A DNA stretch of 64,000 nucleotides, from positions 372,001 to 436,000 of the forward strand of contig CM066305.1 of NCBI GenBank assembly GCA_033807695.1, given 5' to 3'. Below are positions 21,346 through 33,659 of the stretch, one piece after another; the first letter of the stretch is position 1, and each line of letters begins with the position of its first letter. Source of the DNA: Daedaleopsis sinensis (taxonomy: Eukaryota; Basidiomycota; Agaricomycetes; Polyporales; Polyporaceae). The notes below the pieces were generated by a model. That model saw only the letters and a program-made list of their open reading frames with translations. It ran no database searches and had not been told where the DNA came from. The position numbers were made by a program, and so were the translations under genes.

Positions 21346-24300
21346 ATGGCGGGTGCGTTCCGCACGAAGTACAAGCGCAAGGCTCCCACCGTCGGCCGAC
21401 GTGCCTCTCCACCCCGCACATACCGTCCGCCAGACACCATCGACACCGCGTTTATTCGCACCGCTAATGGTTTGGCGGTCGGTGAACAAGTCCACGAGTA
21501 TGAACGACTCCCAGAACCTCCGACCAAACGTGTCCGCATACACTTCTCGCCCCAGCAGGAAGACATCAACGACACCACGCCGCAAAACTCGGTCATGGAA
21601 GGTGAATGGGTTGACGAAGAACCACCCGCAAACGTTCGCGCAGAGGAGTCTCGGAAGACACGTAAGGAGCGGATCAAGGTCTCAAGGGTATGTTATCTTT
21701 AACGTTACACGCAAACCACAAACCTTGACGTGCTGACGACCTTGCTCAGAAGGCTATCTCGGAGAAGATGAATGAATGGCGGCAGGATTTCGACAACATC
21801 GGAGCAATCATGCTTTCGTGGGAAGCCCCGCCCCTACCCATAACCCAGTGCTCCTGCGGGAGTAACAAGAATGCGCGGTACAGATGCCTCGAGTGTAACG
21901 AGAGCGGGATGAAGTGCGGTGCGTGCATGGTTACAGCTCACCGTAACCTATGGTTCCACTACGTCGAGGCTTGGGAAGGGTCTTTCTTCAGACGCTACGA
22001 CCTCGTGAGCCTGAATTTCACTATCCATCTCGGCCACGAAGGTGCTCGCTGTCCGCATCTTGCTCCTGACCAGAAACCCTCCAACTTCGTGATCGGACAC
22101 ACGAACGGCATGCATGACTGCAAAATTATGTTCTGCGATTGTCCTGGTTCTGACACTCGTGTCAACCAACTCCTCCGCTCACAAATGTGGCCAGCGACGC
22201 GTGACAGCCCCCAAAGCGCGTTCACGATAGTACTCTTGAAGCACTGGCAGCAAATGTGGTTCCATGCGAAAATCAGCACACTCCATTTCCTGCGCGCTTT
22301 GGCTCGATATACGAACAATACTTTCCCGGCTGAAGTCAAAGTAAGTACCCACCCGTCACATTCAGACCGCTCCAGCTAACTCATTGCTATAGGGGCGTAC
22401 TCCGGAGTTCCGGGTCGTGAGCAGACTTTTTGCCCACTTGACCATGGTCAAGCGGTCGGGCAAACTTCACGGGCTCGAGGTTCCCAACCGTGATCCTAAT
22501 GACATCACAGTACCTTGCGTGGCGTGTCCTTCTCCCGGGTTTAACCTACCTGAAAATTGGAAGGAAGCACCTAAGCACCTAAGGTATGTGCGAAGTTCTA
22601 TCCCATATGTTCGTATTCAGTGTTTTATCCGCCGGGGCAGATACATTTACCGAATTGTCCTCGGGGCGGACGGCAACCATAGTCTCCAGAAGAGGAGCAA
22701 GGGTGACGATTCCGAGGACGCAAGTTTGGGTTGCGGACAAGGTTTCTTCGTCGATCCGAGTAGTATGCAGAAGATGGTCAGCGAGAGTTATGCGAGGGAC
22801 GCAGATGCCCCGGTATGTTCAAGCCTGCTCCCTTGCTCATCGCATCTCTGCTAACCATTGGTCAGAGCTACACATGCAGCGGTTTCAAAGTTGCTCGGTC
22901 GCAGAGAGACGGCAAGTGGCGGTTTGTGGAGATCAGCGGCATCATTGCGATCACTTGCCGCCATGTTCTCTTCCGCTCGGGAGCCGTCGTCGATATGATA
23001 ACCGGAGAGCGGTAAGTCTGTCCACGGCTGGCCTTCATGTCGAATCAGTCAATGACTCTTATGTTACATTACAGCTATGATTTCACAGACGCCGCGCTTG
23101 CTGGCGCTCTACGCGGTACTCTGCTACTCCTCGAATGGGGCTTCTCCTACGATGTGGTTTGCATCTACATCAAAGGAATGCTGGAGCGCTTCCACAAGAA
23201 CTACCCTCATCTCGCGCACATAGTGGAGCAGATTCAGTGTTGCGTACCGTCGTTCCATGTGAACGCCCACTGCGACTTGTGTCAGATCGTCTATGGATTG
23301 CCATACGCTCAAGGCTTCGGGCACATCTGTGGCGAGTGGGTGGAAACCCCGTGGTCCGAGAACAACATCGCTGGGCTTGTAACTCGCGAGATGACGGGCG
23401 GGGGGCGACACGACGCACTCAACGACCTATTCAACTTCTGGAACCGCGTCAAGCTCGAACGCCTCGGTAAGTGCATGAGAACGTCTCTATCACATCCATT
23501 AGACTGACATAATGTTTATAAAAGTCGACTCGCTAGTCAAGCAACTCGAGAAGGCGTATGAAGCACAACTTCAGACCACAGAGCAGTTCGCAAACCTCGT
23601 AGCCTTGGCAGGGGCATTCACCTCCACCCAATGGGCAGCCATGGCCGAGGATTCGACCGCCCCGACTCCCGCCAATCACGAAGCAAAGGAGCGTGCGTAC
23701 AGCAGCAGCGTATACATTCTGGACCGTAGCGAAAGTAAGTAACTGCTGAGATCTCTGATATGCACTCGCACTCACCCTAACCATACACAGTGCCCACGAG
23801 AGACAAGGCTCTGTCCGAATTGATATTGACGCATGAAGGAGGCGACAAACCTGCGTTGGAGAGCATGGTCTCCCATCTCCGCAAAGGGGCAGCACACTTC
23901 GTCAAAGCCGGCATTGAACTGGACCTAGAATAGTGCGTGTCATGGGTGCATGTCAAAGTGCACACTTACTTATCGTTTTTCAATGCAGTTTTACTCTACG
24001 TGAGCGGCTCGGCCAAGATACTACACCCGACAAGACTCTCCGGGACAGCATGCGCTCGTTTCGCACACGCTTCGATGCCTGGCGGGTTGAACAACACAAG
24101 CATATGCCACTCCTACCCCTGCCCGAAGAAGACACCGGGGTCGTTCAAAGTACCAGTACAGACGACGACGACAGCTGGGACGATCTAGAGGAGATCTTAG
24201 CCTTGCCTTCCGACTTCAACTCTAGCGAACTAGACACATACGCTCTCCGATCGTTGGCTACGTGCGAGCTGAAACTGCGCATCGGGCTGGCTTTCGACCT

Positions 24301-25196
24301 TCTGGGCGACGTCCGCGAGGCCGTCAAGCACAGCGCCGCACATCTCGAAGAGAAGAAGAGAGAAGCTCACGGGAAGAAAGATCACACACGGGAACAAGCT
24401 AAGATCACCAAGTCACGCAATCTGTCAAGACGCGAGGCTCGCCGATACAACCACAACTATGGACGCATCGTCACCTTACGCACAATTGTTCAACAACCAG
24501 CGCCAGAGGGGAAGATGGAGACTAACCTACAACAGATTGACCTCGATAAGGACCTGAAAATGGTCAACCTCACAGCGGGACGCTCGCGGGGGGATACTGG
24601 ACTGCTTGCTAACGCGTCTTGGATATGGTCAGTATTCTTGCCCACGAAGGATAAGCGCGTGCAACCCGACAGGAAGGGCAAGGGCAAGGAGGTCACCACG
24701 CCGGAAGAGGACGCAGCATCCTGGGTCACACAAGGTAAGAGACAAACCTCTATCAAACATCTCGATGTGTACTTACCTCTAACAGTGGATTGCGCTCATT
24801 GGCATCGTGCACGGATGGCCAAAGCTCAAGCAGACGCATTTGTCAACTACACGTGCGCCGACTTCAGGCATGCGCGCTCGGGATTCGATCGCATGTCTAC
24901 ATGCTGGACCACAGCGGCGGATAGACCTGATGTTGAGCCTGGGGCTCAGGCTTATGCCCGCCAGCAGGCTGCGATGTACGCTCGAATGCGGGATGATTGT
25001 GAAGCTGCCTATGCGAAAGCTCTGAAGCCGAACGTTGACGGGGACGCCCTAGATCACACCCTTGTACGTACTCAGCAACTTCTCATATGCGCCGCTAGTG
25101 CTGATGGACCTCCAGTCTTTGCGAGGCTACCTGGAGAACTCTGTCGTCAACCTGGCTCCTTATGAGGATTTGATGAAGATCTTGCCCATGGCTTGA
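21346..25196 (+). CDS. KDZ transposase with N-terminal CxC2 cysteine cluster
   Basis: This is the transposase of the surrounding element. It starts at ATG 21346 (MAGAFRTKYKRK), with a basic, disordered N-terminus. The CxC2 cysteine cluster follows near 21840-21930: CSCGSNKNARYRCLEC, then GMKCGACMVTAHR. Its continuation, SLNFTIHLGHEGARCPH, has the expected zinc ligands. The KDZ RNase H-like core begins at RYIYRIVLGADGNHSLQK (about 22640), goes on to SYDVVCIYIKGMLERF (about 23150) and NAHCDLCQIVYGLPYAQG (about 23265), and ends with GEWVETPWSENN (about 23330-23370). Candidate acidic catalytic residues are the Asp of DGN, the Asp of YDVVC or AHCD, and the Glu of GEWVE. A long helical C-terminus with Lys/Arg-rich segments follows (about 24300-25070), ending in APYEDLMKILPMA. 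About eight introns are needed. I see no clear stop or frameshift, so it may be intact. Confidence 0.8.
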
Positions 25197-25635
25197 TCGT
25201 TGTAATCTCACGGCCCAGGGGTTTTCCATGCATAGTACGGCCCGCCACATGGCAGTGTGCATACTCCATAAATACTTATATAGTACTTATTTTGTGTTAG
25301 CAGACCAATATGAAGGTCCTTGCTAACACCGTGTCCCAGTTGCACCAAACTGGCTCCGATGCAGGCCATCGCTTGCGCTGTCAGACCTTTCCGGTGAAGG
25401 CTTGGTAACTCAGGTCAATCGAGCGACTCGGATGTACTCACAGCTTCCGATTCACGGATCGAGTCCGATCTAGACGCAGCAGTCCACACGACCGACTCGC
25501 AAGCGGACAGCGCCGCTCTAAGCTCAGGCTTGACTGTGTACAGGTGATAATCACGCCCACTAAGTGTGTGATTATCATCACGAACATGGTCCATGTCCTA
25601 CCAGCTTCAGTGCATACTGTGATTAAACACTGACC
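25197..25635. other. Right subterminal region of the element with TAATCAC-type repeats
   Basis: There is no gene. Between about 25540 and 25635 the words GATAATCACG, GTGATTATCATCACG and GTGATTAA occur close together on both strands. They match the TAATCAC blocks inside both terminal repeats and the left subterminal region. These are candidate transposase-binding sites. Confidence 0.45.
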
Positions 25636-25696
25636 GTGATAATTCGTGATTACTATTAACTAACACCAATGATAATAAAAGAATTAGGGTCACCTG
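25636..25696 (-). repeat. Right terminal inverted repeat of the KDZ element
   Basis: Read on the minus strand it begins CAGGTGACC and carries the same CTTTT, ATTATCAT, TTAGTTAAT and TAATCAC blocks as 12764-12825. Confidence 0.7.
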
Positions 25697-25703
25697 GTTC
25701 GCG
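25697..25703 (+). repeat. Target-site duplication, right copy
   Basis: GTTCGCG follows the right terminus of the element. It matches 12757-12763. Confidence 0.7.
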
Positions 25704-28700
25704 AGAAAGCTCAAGACGTGCAGCGCTGTGCATTCTGCGCTTATGAATCTCTGCAAGGCCGAATTCGAAACGCTTGTCGGAGATGTGTTCGCGCGTTATC
25801 CCCTCTCCGCGCACAAGGTGGAGACGTACTCGACGCTTACCGGAAAACAACTGGATCTTGACCTCGACGCGCAGTACTACTGGAACGGTACGCGCAGTCC
25901 TGTGCTGTTCGATGCAGCCATGGAAGCCATCTTCTCCAAGTACGCAGCTCCAACGTTTGTTGAGATCGGACCTCACCCCGTGCTATCTGCGTACATTCAG
26001 TCCGTCGCCGGCAGTAGAGACGGGATGACAATCACCTGTCCCCTCCGTCGCTCTCGCTCCGCCGACGCACCTGCAGACTCGCTCGAGTTCCTGACCGCGC
26101 TAGGAAAGGTAGTCGTCGCAGGACACACCTGCGTGGACTTCGATGTCCTTTACGGCGGCCTTTCGGGTCACATGAGGACTCTACCGCCCTATCCATTCGC
26201 GCCCAAGACTATACCGTGGATTATTCCGACTCCCGAGGTCGCGCGGCAGCGTCAGCGTCGCAATGGACCGCTCAACTACCCTCAGCTCAAGGTGAACGTC
26301 CGCACGCACCCGGAACTCGCGGACCACGTCATCAAAGGCGAGCCTATCATGCCTGGTGCAGGATTCGTGGAGATGGTAAGTCATACCGTATCGTCTTCAG
26401 TTCTCGTATCGGGGGACTGATGCTGCGACAGGCCTTGGAATTTGGTGCAAGCGCGGTCTTCGACGTCAAATTTCACAACCTCCTCACCCTTTCTGCTGAG
26501 CACCCTGTACCAGTTCAAGTCGAGCTCGACGGAACTCAATGGTCTGTCAGAAGCGCAACGTCGACTGACTACTCTGCCGCTTGGCCGATCAAGGTATCAC
26601 GAAAGTATCTCTTTGTTGATCTCTTTTTATTCACGCCAAACGATAGTACGATCGGCTGAACGCGTCGGGTTTCTTGTCCATGGAGCCCGCGCCAGAGGAT
26701 AATTTCTTTCCTCTGGATATAGAAGCAACTCGCAGAAGGATGAAGCCAATGAACATGGATGGTGCGCGCCGCTACAGCATGTATTAACCGTATTGGCGGG
26801 CTCATCCTTTGGTCCCATAGGCTTCTACGAGCAACTCCGTTCGTTCGCACAATTCGGACCCATGTATCGTCGGATCCGTCAATGTCACGTCGTGAACGGC
26901 GAATACGGAGCAGTGGAGGTCCTCACAGAAGTGGATGCAAGTGGTGATGACATTCCTAAGTAGGCACACCCAATTCCCAGTTTACAGTGACGGGGCTAAG
27001 CAATTAACGTGTTATACTACAGCTTCGCAGGCTATCGCTTGGCTCCTCCGATCCTTGACGCAGTTTTCCACGTACTCGTTCACCCCAGGCTGACAGGGAA
27101 TTACGACCCAAACCTATACCACCTGCCTTCGCGGCTCTCCTCAATGCGACTTTGTCGCGCTCTCGCGGGGAAGTCAATCCCGTCCAGGGTGTTCTCGCAC
27201 GCCACGTTCGTGAACTGGACTCCCGGTACGTCTGGCATAATTCTTCCTGGCTCTTTTTGCTCATACCCGATACACATTCAGAAACCATCACGTACAACTT
27301 CACGGTCACCGACGAGAATGGAATAGCTCTCCTCGTCGTCGACAACTTGGAAGTGTCCCTTCATGGATACCGCCTGCAAGTGATCGAGAATCGGTATGAT
27401 GTCGTCTACCACCCCACCGAGCTCTCTCTGGTTGGCCGCAGTGGGGCCGCGTCCTCAGTGACAGACTTGCTCGAACCTCCTGCGCCGGTCGCGAAGGCTC
27501 AGATTCCGAACGGCGATAGCACACCTGCACACATCATCCCGTATGTCAGGGGCGAAGAGATGAAGATTCAGCAACAGATCGCGCAGCATGATGCCTTGCA
27601 ACCCCGCTCTCTCCTGTTCATTGCCGAGGACGGGCTCGACGGGGACGCCTCGCAAGGCTTCACTAGGTCCCTGCGTAAAGAGTTCCCGATATGGACCATC
27701 CGCGTTGCCTCCTTCGACTCATCATGGACCGAGAAGCAGCGAGTAGCCGCGGCTAAAGAGCTTCTCTTGCAACCCACTGAGGACCTCGAGATGTGCGTCG
27801 ACGCATTTGGCAACATCCTCGTCCCGCGCATCGAGTCCATCTCTCCACCGACTGCTCTGGTTGCGTTTGACTCTACGAAGCCCTGGACGATCGAGGACGG
27901 CAAGCTCTCCCATATTTCCCTTTCGCTGCCGTCGACCGACCATGTCGTCGTGCGTGTCAGCCGAGTTCAAGGCCCTCGCCGGGACAGTCTCTGGGCGTAC
28001 GTGGGAGAAATCGAAGGAGTACCCCGAGCGGTCGTTGGCATCTCCTCTGGTCCGATGGCCAGCCACTTGATAGTGCATCGGGGCAGTGTGGCTGAGTGCG
28101 ACTGGGGCACCTACAGGGGGAAAGATAGTGACGGGATGGCCCCGCCCGTCCTTGCGGCAGCCATCGTTGCATTGGCGGTGGGCGCTGCCTTCGCAAAGCC
28201 CGAGCGACTCCGGGGCAAGCGAATCCTGCTGCTAGAAAGCGACGATGTCTTTCGCTCGCAACTCGGGGACGTCTGCGCTGCCCTGGGAATGGACGTAGTC
28301 TCGACGTCCGCCCTCTCCTCCCTCTCCCTCCAGTCCTGCTACCGAAGCAAACCAGCCTTCATCTTGTCGGGCACCCAGGACTCCGATGACATCAAGATTC
28401 TCCAGTCCCTGCTGGCCCCCCATGGCCGAGTTTTCTTCTGGAACCACTCAGATGGTCTCTCCAGCGACCCCTGGTCCCTCGGAGATGCGCTCCAAAACGC
28501 CATCCACCATGTCCGCTCGCATTCCACCTTCAATTACACGCCTCTGTCAGATCTGCTCCAGGGGGTTTCCAGCAGTGCAGCCTCTTCCAACAACCTCTTC
28601 GACGTGAACAAGTCATATCTCCTTGTCGGTGGGCTGGGAAGTCTCGGATTACATGTCGCTTTGTGGATGTATGAGGTGCGCTAGTACGCATGGATCCAGC

Positions 28701-29827
28701 GCACCGACACGTACTGACCGAACTACAGAAAGGTACTCGTGACATTGTCCTGACGTCTCGTTCCGGCGTCGAGAGTCTCCAGCGGCGCGGCGGCGACTAC
28801 ATTGCCCTACGCATCCTCCGCTATCTTGAACAGCGTGCCGACCTCTCCATCAAGACGGCGGCAGTGGACGCGGCCTCCGCAGATGGTATGGCCGCTCTCG
28901 TCCGAGGTATAACGCGACCGCTGGGTGGTTGCTTCTTGCTTTCGGCTGTGCTCTCCGATGGGATGTTCCAGTCCCATACGGCCGAGAGCTTCGATCGTGC
29001 ATTCACTCCGAAGGTGGAAGCGTTCCACGCCCTTCAGCACACCGTTGACCTGGAGTCCCTCGATTTCTTCGTTACGTTCTCCTCGGTGTCCGGTCTGTTC
29101 GGGAACGCCGGCCAGACGAGCTACTCAGCGTAAGTGATCGTTATATTCACCATGAGTCACTGCTAACAATGCTGCAGTGCCAACGCAGCCCTGGCAGGAC
29201 TGACCCGGAAGTACAAGAACGCTTTCTCCATTGTACCCCCGATTATCCTGGACACCTCCATTCTGACGATGAGCGAGGACGGGTACAATACTCGAGTCCG
29301 TCACATGGTGAGCTGGGGGATGACCGCCCGAGGTCAGTCAATAGTTGCTTCATCCCTGTGGCAAGCGATCGCTCACTATATATGAATGGACAGAGGTATG
29401 CGACTACGTCGGAGACGGCATCATGAAGCTCCGCGAGGGTGCGAGGGTATGGCAGTACATCCCAGACCTCGACTGGCGTGCCGTCAGGTTCGCGGACGAC
29501 GGACGCTCCCAACAAGTCTATGGTCACCTCGTCCCGACTGAGGCGCAAGAGGTAGTCGCGCTCGGAGGCGACAAGAAGGTATCGCTGTCGCAAATCGTGT
29601 GCCAAGTCCTCGATTTGAAGGTGGACGACGTATCCATCGACGTGCCCCTAACGTCGTACGGCCTCGACTCGCTCTACGCTGCCGCGCTATCGTTCGCCCT
29701 ACGACCAATCCTCACCATCTCGCAGATTCAGCTCCTGGCCGACGTAACAATCAAAGACCTGCAAGCGAAGGTAGAGGCCGCCGATACAGTACAGTCGACG
29801 GAGCAGCCTGAGGCCTCTGAGTTTTGA
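25697..29827 (+). CDS. Reducing polyketide synthase, 3' part (rest of AT, DH, degenerate ER-like, KR, ACP)
   Basis: This continues the PKS after the insertion. It opens inside the acyltransferase (ARKLKT, HSALM, then FVEIGPHPVLSAYIQ near 25930-26000). The dehydratase has the histidine in HPELADHVIKGEPIMPGAGF (about 26310) and the aspartate in LAPPILDAVFHV (about 27040). A stretch near 28130-28330 resembles an enoylreductase nucleotide-binding region, but its glycine-rich loop is replaced by LLLESDDVFRSQ, so enoyl reduction is unlikely. The ketoreductase has GGLGSLGLH (about 28630), the serine in FSSVSGLFGN and the tyrosine in QTSYSAANAA (about 29085-29190). The acyl carrier protein has the phosphopantetheine serine in SYGLDSLYAA (about 29660). 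The stop is at 29827. There is no methyltransferase and no release domain. Introns near 26375, 26588, 26762, 26961, 27228, 28675, 29131 and 29330 have usable splice sites. No other disabling mutation was noticed. Confidence 0.85.
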
Positions 29828-30903
29828 AGCATACGACGTGCTATTGGATACCGGCTGGTTACTGTTTGTTCGCCTGGTCGAATTCCAATGTATAATAGCT
29901 CGAGATGAGATCATGAAGCATGTTCAGCGCTGGCAGCTGACACCCTTTCACGACATGCACATACCTCGTCTGTACTGCATGACACGAGGGGAACGGCCCG
30001 GGAGGCAACCCGCGCACCCTAGAAGATGGTGGCACTCCTTTCAATACATTCGCCATACTTATCCTGCGAGCAGTCACTCATAGCAAGACCTCCTGATCAT
30101 ATGTAGGCCATGGACCCCCATTCGTTTGCCTTGTCTCGACCTGCGTTGTCTTGTCCGATGTTTGGCTGAGAGCCATCGCTGTCTCCACGCGTAATCAAGC
30201 CTAGGTGCGACTTGCGCCCTAGCTGATCTTCAGGCTGCATTTCTCGACCAGGCTGACCCTCTCGTAGCCTACCGTAGGCTTCTCCTTCGCGCACATGGTG
30301 AGGGGCATTTGCATCGTGAGTGCCGCTGGGCCTGCGCGGAAGCGTTGGGGTCCTCGAGCGGGTTATGCGACGAATTGTCGCCCGTAACGGCGGACCGGGC
30401 TACGAGAGCGACGTCAGCACCTAGGTGACAAATGCCTGAGAATAGAGCGGCGCACATGAATGAGTTCTTGTCAGGGCGATGTCAATCGGCTCCCTATGAT
30501 CTATGGGATTGGCAGACTGAGAATATCTTACCATTCGTGATACGAAAAGAGGTCGACGGGGATGCTGTCGTCCAGGATATCGCCACACGCAGGCCAAGCG
30601 TAGGAAACGTCGGATTGTTCGCATTGGCTGACTCTGAAAACACAAGGTCGTGCTCACAAGCCGCCACCAGAGGAGAACAGGCAGGGCACACTCCATGCCA
30701 TCACTAAAATCGAACGCACCTTGCACCTTGCAACGGTCTTCGTCTGGGTCATCAATAGCCGTGTGTGTGTAAGTATTCCTCGAGAGCGTAGGGCACGATA
30801 GCGGTGAGGGGCGCGGTCGATCCGTATAGTAAAGATCCATACAGTATAGTACTAAAGCAAGAAAACGAAGACAAGCAGACTGCAGCGAGGCACTAGCGGA
30901 CGC
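29828..30903. other. Intergenic region, no gene recognised
   Basis: About 1.1 kb lie between the PKS stop and the stop of the leftward protease gene. Frames of 60-140 codons on both strands show no family motif and no convincing splice pattern. Confidence 0.45.
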
Positions 30904-33531
30904 TCACGGTCGTGCAGATGTACCGGCGCCGGCAGCGTGAGGAGGATGGGAGGAAGCCGGGGGCGGGGCCCCGTCCGCATGCGAGATCGACCGCCGCGTC
31001 TTCCGCAGACGCGAAGTCGACGACTTCGAAGGCGACGATGGCGGCAGCGGCGGGCGGTGCGGGACGCTCGGGTCCGCTCGCCCGTTCGTATGCGCGTGGG
31101 GTTGGGGAGGAGGGTGTGCGTCGCCGTTCACCGTCTTGTGATTCGACTGACTCGACTGACTCGCCGTGGTCGCGGTGCTGAAGCTTGAGACGGCCGTCAC
31201 GGCGCTGCTTGAGCTCGTCGACCGCTCCATTGGGGGGGCAGCGGGCGACGGGGCACTGCTTCTGCCGCCGCTGGCGCTGCCGTTCGTCGCCCTCGCAGAA
31301 ACGCGCCGAACAACCCGGGGGTCGACGGTCCGCTCCTTCTCCGCCCGCCTTTCCCTCTCTGAGCCTCGATCTCTGTGCACGCGGTCCCTCGCGTGGCCGG
31401 CATCTCCGTTCGGCACGGCAAGTGCGTTCGCACTCAAGGGAGCAACAGCAGCGGGGGACACAGATGCGTGTGCATCTTCAGGCCGCACCGTCTCCTCCGA
31501 CGCGCGCGGCGACGCTGGGGAGGACGCATACACCGACGGCCACGCCCGCGGCTGCTGCACCCGCTCGTAATACAGCATGAACGCGCCCGCGCCCTCCTGC
31601 AGCACCCGCTCAATCCCGCACTCCTGCACCGCGTCGTCGCTTATCCGCAGCCAGCCCCTGCCTGTCCCCGGCCGCGCGGCATCTGGCCACTCGTCGTCCC
31701 GTATGGGACCGTGCAGCTGGCAGCGGGCGCAATCGCACCCGAGCGGACATGCGAGTTTCGGCGGGGCGAAGCGATGGTCGCCCGCGGCGGGAGGCCGGGG
31801 TCTTCGCCGGAAGCAGACGTAGTGCCCGAACGAGTGTTGGCCGTAGTGGCAGACGGCGGCGGAGAGGCGGTACAGCGTGCGGGGTACTGCGCACGTGGAG
31901 GGAGTCGGGGTGACGGAGCGTTGTATGGGAATCGGGGGAGGAGGTGAGGAGATGGGTGCGGAAGGTTGGGTGGAAAGCTGACCAGAGGTGGTGTACGGGG
32001 TGAGGTCGAGGACCTCTGGGAAGACGATGCGGCAGTTGTTTTTGGCGGCGTAATGGCCGTAATGCATTGAGCGGTTGAGGTGAAGGGCGAGAACTTGCGG
32101 TGGCTGCTTCGCGTGAGTAGTGTGCAACAGAAGCAAGGCGTGGTGGAGACGTACGCGAGCGATCATGGACTGCTTCGTGGAAGCTGTGCTGAAGATCCTC
32201 TCCAATTTAACTCCCTTGATGTCCTCCTCTAATCGACCCTCGTCGATTGCTGCTTTAACTCTAGCCAACAGTTTCCTGCTATCCCGTGCTCGTCTCTTCT
32301 TCGAGGATGATGGATCGTTGGACCCTTGAGTGGCGTCTGTGTACTTGTCCGCTTCTTGCTCTAGCCTGTGATATGTCGCGAGCATCGAGCATTTCCGGCA
32401 TATGCAGTCGTTGAGTAGCTCGAGCCTCGTGTAATCATCGAGGCAGTCTTCGAGGCGGCAGGATGCCTGAACATGACATCAGCGTAGTAGGCGAAGCGTC
32501 ATAGATAACGTACCGCCATTCGAGGCAACGCAAGTTGCCAGTTGTCGAAAGGGAAGTGCATGACGGCCTCGGTGTAGCCACAGTCCATGCAGCTGCGCCT
32601 GTTGGCAGTGAGCCCATCGAACACCGTCTTGCTGAGATCCCGGCTCGTGCGGTCGTCCTTCTGAGCTAAGCCGCCGAGACCGCGGTCTCGACGGATCTCC
32701 TTCGCGACGGCGACGGTCTCGTTCTTGATACATTCTGACAGCAACTGGAAGAGCTCCTGTGCGTCCTGGTGCTCGCGCGACGAGAACAGCGAGTTGTGCT
32801 TGCCGGAGTTGTGTGCAGACAGCGCGCCGATGATGTCAATGGGACGGATCGCACGCGAGGACGAGGATGGGTTGTTGAGGACTATTGATAGTATATTAGA
32901 GGTGTACACGTCATACATGGAATTGACTGACGGTGAACGAGGTCGCGGAGAGCGTCGATAACGGGTGTAGGAACATCCAACGCTTCCGCTTTGGCATGAA
33001 TCCTCTCGAGCTGGGGTTGCAGGTAGCACAGAGATGCCATAGCCTTCACAGCGCATGAGGGATAGGTTGGCGGTTGGAAGGTGATGACGTACCTGCAGCG
33101 TAGAGTTCATGAAACAGTACGTCCCAGATATGTTGACTAGACCGGGGTAGTAGTCATCGTCGCTCGCACTATCGTAGACAGTGTCTGCAACTCGGTTTGC
33201 GGAAGCCTGGAGGAACATGAGCGCATGACGTACCCTGGTTGGAAGTACGGGTGGTGTGCTCATCCCGAGAACGCGTCTGCTGTTTTCGCCTCAGTTTCCT
33301 TCGTTCTAAAGACCCATTCCCAGAAGAAGAATTGTCAGACCAGTTCCAGGGCAAGATGAGCGCAAGACTGTCGAAGACCATGAAGACGACAGAGGTGATC
33401 GAGTGTCTGTGCGAGTTTATGACCAGCACGAGTGTCGGAACGACAATGAAAACCACTAGTGGCGCGATTTGCTGGAAAGCAGGACTAGCTAGCAAGGTGT
33501 AGAGCTGGTAGCGGAGGTCGTGCGGAAGCAT
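30904..33531 (-). CDS. Membrane-anchored ubiquitin-specific protease (Ubp1-like)
   Basis: This cysteine protease should remove ubiquitin from conjugates. The start is ATG 33531. Residues ~20-38 (QIAPLVVFIVVPTLVLVI) form a hydrophobic segment, so the enzyme is probably anchored in an intracellular membrane, as in yeast Ubp1. Exon 1 ends at 33234 and exon 2 begins at 33184. The Cys box reads GLVNISGTYCFMNSTLQ (about 33100-33150). SSREHQDAQELFQLL follows near 32750, then a zinc-type CMDCGYTEAVMHFPFDN (about 32540-32590) and a second pair in CICRKC. The His box has HSFGHYVCFRR (about 31820), and the Asp is in GWLRISDDAV (about 31640). The catalytic triad is therefore complete. The C-terminal ~230 residues are Ser/Pro/Ala-rich and disordered, ending in a basic-polar tail. 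Neighbours show no functional link. The family is certain; the Ubp1 subfamily is inferred from the N-terminal helix. Confidence 0.85.
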
Positions 33532-33659
33532 TTAGCTAGAGCGCGAGGCCGACGACATGGAGGACGGAGGCAGGTTACTTTCCGGCCTGTACCACTGTCC
33601 AGTAAAACAAGAGGGGACGGTCTGGGGCATGTAGTTCCTTATGTCTGTACAGTTATTAT

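Larger units (their letters stand above)
12764..25696. mobile_element. 12.9 kb KDZ-family DNA transposon inserted in the PKS acyltransferase region
   Basis: The ends are imperfect inverted repeats of about 60 bp (12764-12825 and 25636-25696). They share a CTTTT block, ATTATCAT, TTAGTTAAT and TAATCAC blocks, and are flanked by GTTCGCG on both sides. Inside, a large plus-strand gene encodes a CxC2 cysteine cluster plus a KDZ (Kyakuja-Dileera-Zisupton) transposase domain, which assigns the class. Further cargo is three minus-strand genes (13139-15743, 16144-17150, 17326-18869) and a broken DUF4419-like gene (19797-20667). The PKS frame reads AAGVFA before the insert and RKLKTCSAVHSALM after it. 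It is restored if the element and one target copy are removed, which supports the exact boundaries. Confidence 0.85.

Noticed and set aside
12764..25696. LTR retrotransposon or Helitron as the identity of the insert
   Set aside because: The ends are inverted rather than direct repeats, a target duplication is present, and the transposase is KDZ-type. No reverse transcriptase or Rep/helicase is seen.
30421..30840. 139-codon minus-strand frame between the PKS and the protease
   Set aside because: It has no family likeness, no exon partners and a composition like the surrounding noncoding DNA.
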